DNA of 64,000 bases from Ascidia mentula (lineage: Eukaryota; Chordata; Ascidiacea; Phlebobranchia; Ascidiidae), in contig OX387205.1 of NCBI GenBank assembly GCA_947561715.1, forward strand, positions 10,731,001-10,795,000, written 5' to 3'. A program made the position numbers and the translations under genes. The notes under the pieces are model-generated. The model worked only from the letters and a program-made list of their open reading frames with translations, had not been told where the DNA came from and did no database searches. Positions within the stretch are counted from its first letter, which is position 1; every line of letters begins with the position of its first letter. This document shows positions 61,555 to 64,000 of this stretch, one piece after another.

Positions 61555-63283
61555 TCAGTTTAAGATGTTCTTTTTAAGTAAACCAAAGAGAAGTATGGCT
61601 GCCAAGACAAACAAAATTGGTGGTCTTCGATTGCCACACTTGGTCACATGGTCGGCTTGAACAATTTGCAGGTCCTTCTTTGATGCATCTTCATTAATTT
61701 TGTTCACTTCATAATCTAAGCATTTAAGCGAATAGCATAGATCATGTGTGGAAGTTAGAACTTCTTTGACCTGTTGGTGAACAAATGATAAAAATACCTT
61801 ATGGCAAAGATACATACTTTTACCTGTTGTTGCAAATGGCAGCGTGGGTTAAGTTCATAGCACTTGTCAGCTGGTGGAATCAAAACATTTTGGTGAGCAT
61901 GTAATTGTTTCTGAATGAACCTGTCATACACATTGTCACTAAAAATGAAAGGCTATGTTACCAAAGAGCATACCCCAGTGTCCTTCCTATATAATGTATA
62001 TGCTCCTTGGAACTTCTTAAAACAGCCTGTACTTTACTAAAGGAAATAACAGAGCGTGCCAAATTGGGCAAACTATCTTCCTTCCAGTCTTCACAGTGCC
62101 AGTCACAAATCTAAAATGAACAGACACACAAATAATTTCTACAATCAAACTTTAAATACATTGGGTATACAGCTTTTAAAATTCGAAGTTTGACTCCATG
62201 CTGCTTAATTCCAACCAGGTTTAAATCCTCCATTGTGAAGTCCAAAAGTTGACAAAATCTTATATCATGTTCATGAAAAACAGGAATTAGATGTGACAAA
62301 TCCAATCCACACAACAACAGTTCGAGCTGTCCATACCTAATCACAAAATGTTGACAAATCCAATATACATTAGATATATAGACACAATTCACTAACTTGT
62401 CATACATCTGCTTTTCTGCATCATCGTTTTCTAATGTTATAAGACCAAAAGCTGCATTCAACTTGTCTTCACTGGAATTTTTATCGAAACATGCTGTTTC
62501 TTCCAGAACGTTTCCTTTCTTAATTTGAATGTTATACTGTTGAAGAAGTTTACTCACTTCCTCAGAAATATTTTCATGATCTTCACTAATTACCAAGTTG
62601 CTTGAAAATTTTTGAAGTAAGCATTTTACAACAACAAAATTGTTTCTACATATTGCCCAATCAAGTGCTGTCCAGGACTGTTTGTCTTTGGCATTAACAA
62701 CCAGCTTTTCATCATCCAACAACTCTTGAACTACATTACATTTTCCACTTTTTACAGCATATATCAGAGCAGTTTTTCCAGTGTTATCTGTTTTTGTTAC
62801 ATCTGCACCAGCACTGAGTAACAACTTGGCAATATTACATACCACTTCACTTTGGCAATGACTTTTGCATGCAGATATCAGGGCATTACAGCCTGAAGGT
62901 CCACAAACATTCACATCTGTGCCGAATTCCAATAATCTTTCCACTATGGTTAATTTGCCAAAATTTGCAGCATACATTAAAGCTGTCCAACCCGAGCCAA
63001 GCAAACTGTTGCACAATGTAGGCTCACACAACAAAATGTTCTCAACATCAGACAGTGAACCATTAATTACTGCTGTTTGTAAATCTGATAGAAGTGCTAC
63101 CTCCCCGCTAGCCACACTTACACTTTTGTTAGAAGTTGTTTTAGTGTGCATGGCATGTTCATTAACATGTGGATCTTCATGAGTTGAGTGCTGGGGTGAA
63201 AGTAAGGTTAAGTCCGTTTCATAACCAAAGTCAAATGAATCTTCTTCAGATTCACTATTACCTCCAGCAGAAAACTTAATCAT
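61555..63283 (-). CDS. ASZ1: Ankyrin/SAM germline protein ASZ1 (GASZ)
   Basis: Five exons on the minus strand (62397-63283, 62171-62336, 61974-62110, 61824-61938, 61555-61770) encode 506 residues; human ASZ1 has 475. ASZ1 anchors nuage/intermitochondrial cement to mitochondria and is needed for piRNA production. The N-terminal SESEEDSFDFGYETD matches the human SESEDDGWEIGY. Ankyrin repeats cover about 64-230 (GWTALMYAANFGKLTIVERL and three others). A SAM domain covers 297-352 (YGQLELLLCGLDL and DLNLVGIKQHGVKLRILKA). The C-terminus has a tail anchor (485-500, PPILFVLAAILLFGLL) followed by KK. The start is the ATG at 63283; an open frame reaches further upstream without an ATG. Intron 1 is only 60 nt, has no stop codon and is a multiple of three, so retention would add 20 residues. 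Confidence 0.94.
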
Positions 63284-63929
63284 GACCAATATTTTTTTGA
63301 TGTTAATACCACTAAAAACATTCAAATTTCACATAATTAGTGGAGTTTTTACCTAGAATTAGGTTACCTATAACTTTTTCCCGTTTACATCAAAATTTTG
63401 CTGGAAATGTGCTTGTAAATAATCGACCCCACAGCAAATAAACGCTTACGTCATTGTGTAATGCACAAAATCGCTGAAAAGCACAAGTACGACGTACAAG
63501 TTTACTACCTTGCAGTTATTTGATTATGATTCTTTGCAAAAAAGCATAAAAATGTGGTTTGAAAATGTACATTTTGACGCATCGATGACACGTGAAGCCA
63601 AAAGCGCGCCAAAATTTGTTTCGCATTTTAAATCTGAACGTACAAGCACAGTATATCCACGTATTTTATTTTTTTTTTAATTTTCTGCTGTTCCCTATAT
63701 TTTAAACTTTTTTACTTGCTATTGTTGTAGCATGCTTTTATTTAATTTCTTTGTGCAAGATATATTTATTTCCGGATTTGTAACATTAACATCGGAGAAG
63801 CGAAGTGAAATTGTCTGCAAACGGCGTGTTGTTATTATAATGTAACGGTGAAATGGTAGATATAGGTACAGTAGTATGCATTCTTGTGTGAGAGTTTCGC
63901 TAAATGCCCAAGCCTGAACAGGCTTAAAA
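63284..63929. promoter_or_regulatory. Shared region between divergent ASZ1 and the edge gene
   Basis: This 646 bp separates two divergent starts. A short upstream frame (63904-63927, MPKPEQA) ends just before the ATG of the right-hand gene. No promoter element was convincing. Confidence 0.4.
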
Positions 63930-64000
63930 ATGAACCCTTCGAAGGACGAATTGGTCCTAGTTTTGAGCAAGGCTATCAGTCAAAATGCAGACGAGTTTCA
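63930..64000 (+). CDS. 5' end of an unidentified gene, cut by the window edge
   Basis: An ATG in good context (aaaaATGA) opens a frame that runs to the edge and reads MNPSKDELVLVLSKAISQNA followed by DEF. The 23 residues look helical, but they are too few to name a family. The neighbouring divergent ASZ1 start supports a real promoter here. It could also be a chance open frame. Confidence 0.4.
   Translation, partial: MNPSKDELVLVLSKAISQNADEF

Overview
The window is AT-rich animal nuclear DNA with short introns and dense genes. The proteins are chordate-type: GABA-A receptor alpha and beta subunits, polycystin-2, DPP4, TMEM163, MGST3, ASZ1/GASZ and SDHA. Compact gene structures, many small non-autonomous DNA transposons and chordate gene content suggest an invertebrate chordate, most likely an ascidian of the Ciona kind. 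The species is an inference, not read from the DNA. Gene models were built by eye from GT/AG (three times GC/AG) sites. For every complete model the exon phases close and the total is a whole number of codons.

Layout: (1) 265-3678 (+), unknown 585-residue protein, 5' end uncertain. (2) 3932-4533 (-), a 114-residue probable death-domain protein. (3) 5322-10393 (+), SDHA, 13 exons. (4) 11496-16921 (-), GABA-A alpha-type subunit, 13 exons. (5) 18476-26886 (+), GABA-A beta-type subunit, 11 exons. (6) 27910-34407 (-), DPP4-type serine peptidase, 19 exons. (7) 35700-49020 (+), polycystin-2, 21 exons plus two alternative exons. (8) 51330-55900 (+), TMEM163, 9 exons. (9, 10) 59066-59800 and 60530-61346 (+), a tandem MGST3 pair. 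(11) 61555-63283 (-), ASZ1/GASZ. (12) 63930 to the edge (+), start of an unidentified gene. Genes 2/3, 4/5, 6/7 and 11/12 are head-to-head pairs. Between the genes lie hAT-type and Tc1/mariner-type MITEs, several with visible target duplications, plus fold-back elements.

Functional links: the two GABA-A subunits carry complementary halves of the agonist site and probably co-assemble; their divergent pairing echoes vertebrate GABA-A clusters. The polycystin-2 gene is the most interesting locus. It has two alternative exons of equal phase in the extracellular TOP domain, of which exactly one must be used, and an extra polyadenylated terminal exon that would swap the C-terminus for a basic tail. 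The other genes cover respiration (SDHA), peptide processing (DPP4), zinc transport (TMEM163), lipid/glutathione chemistry (MGST3) and germline piRNA defence (ASZ1).
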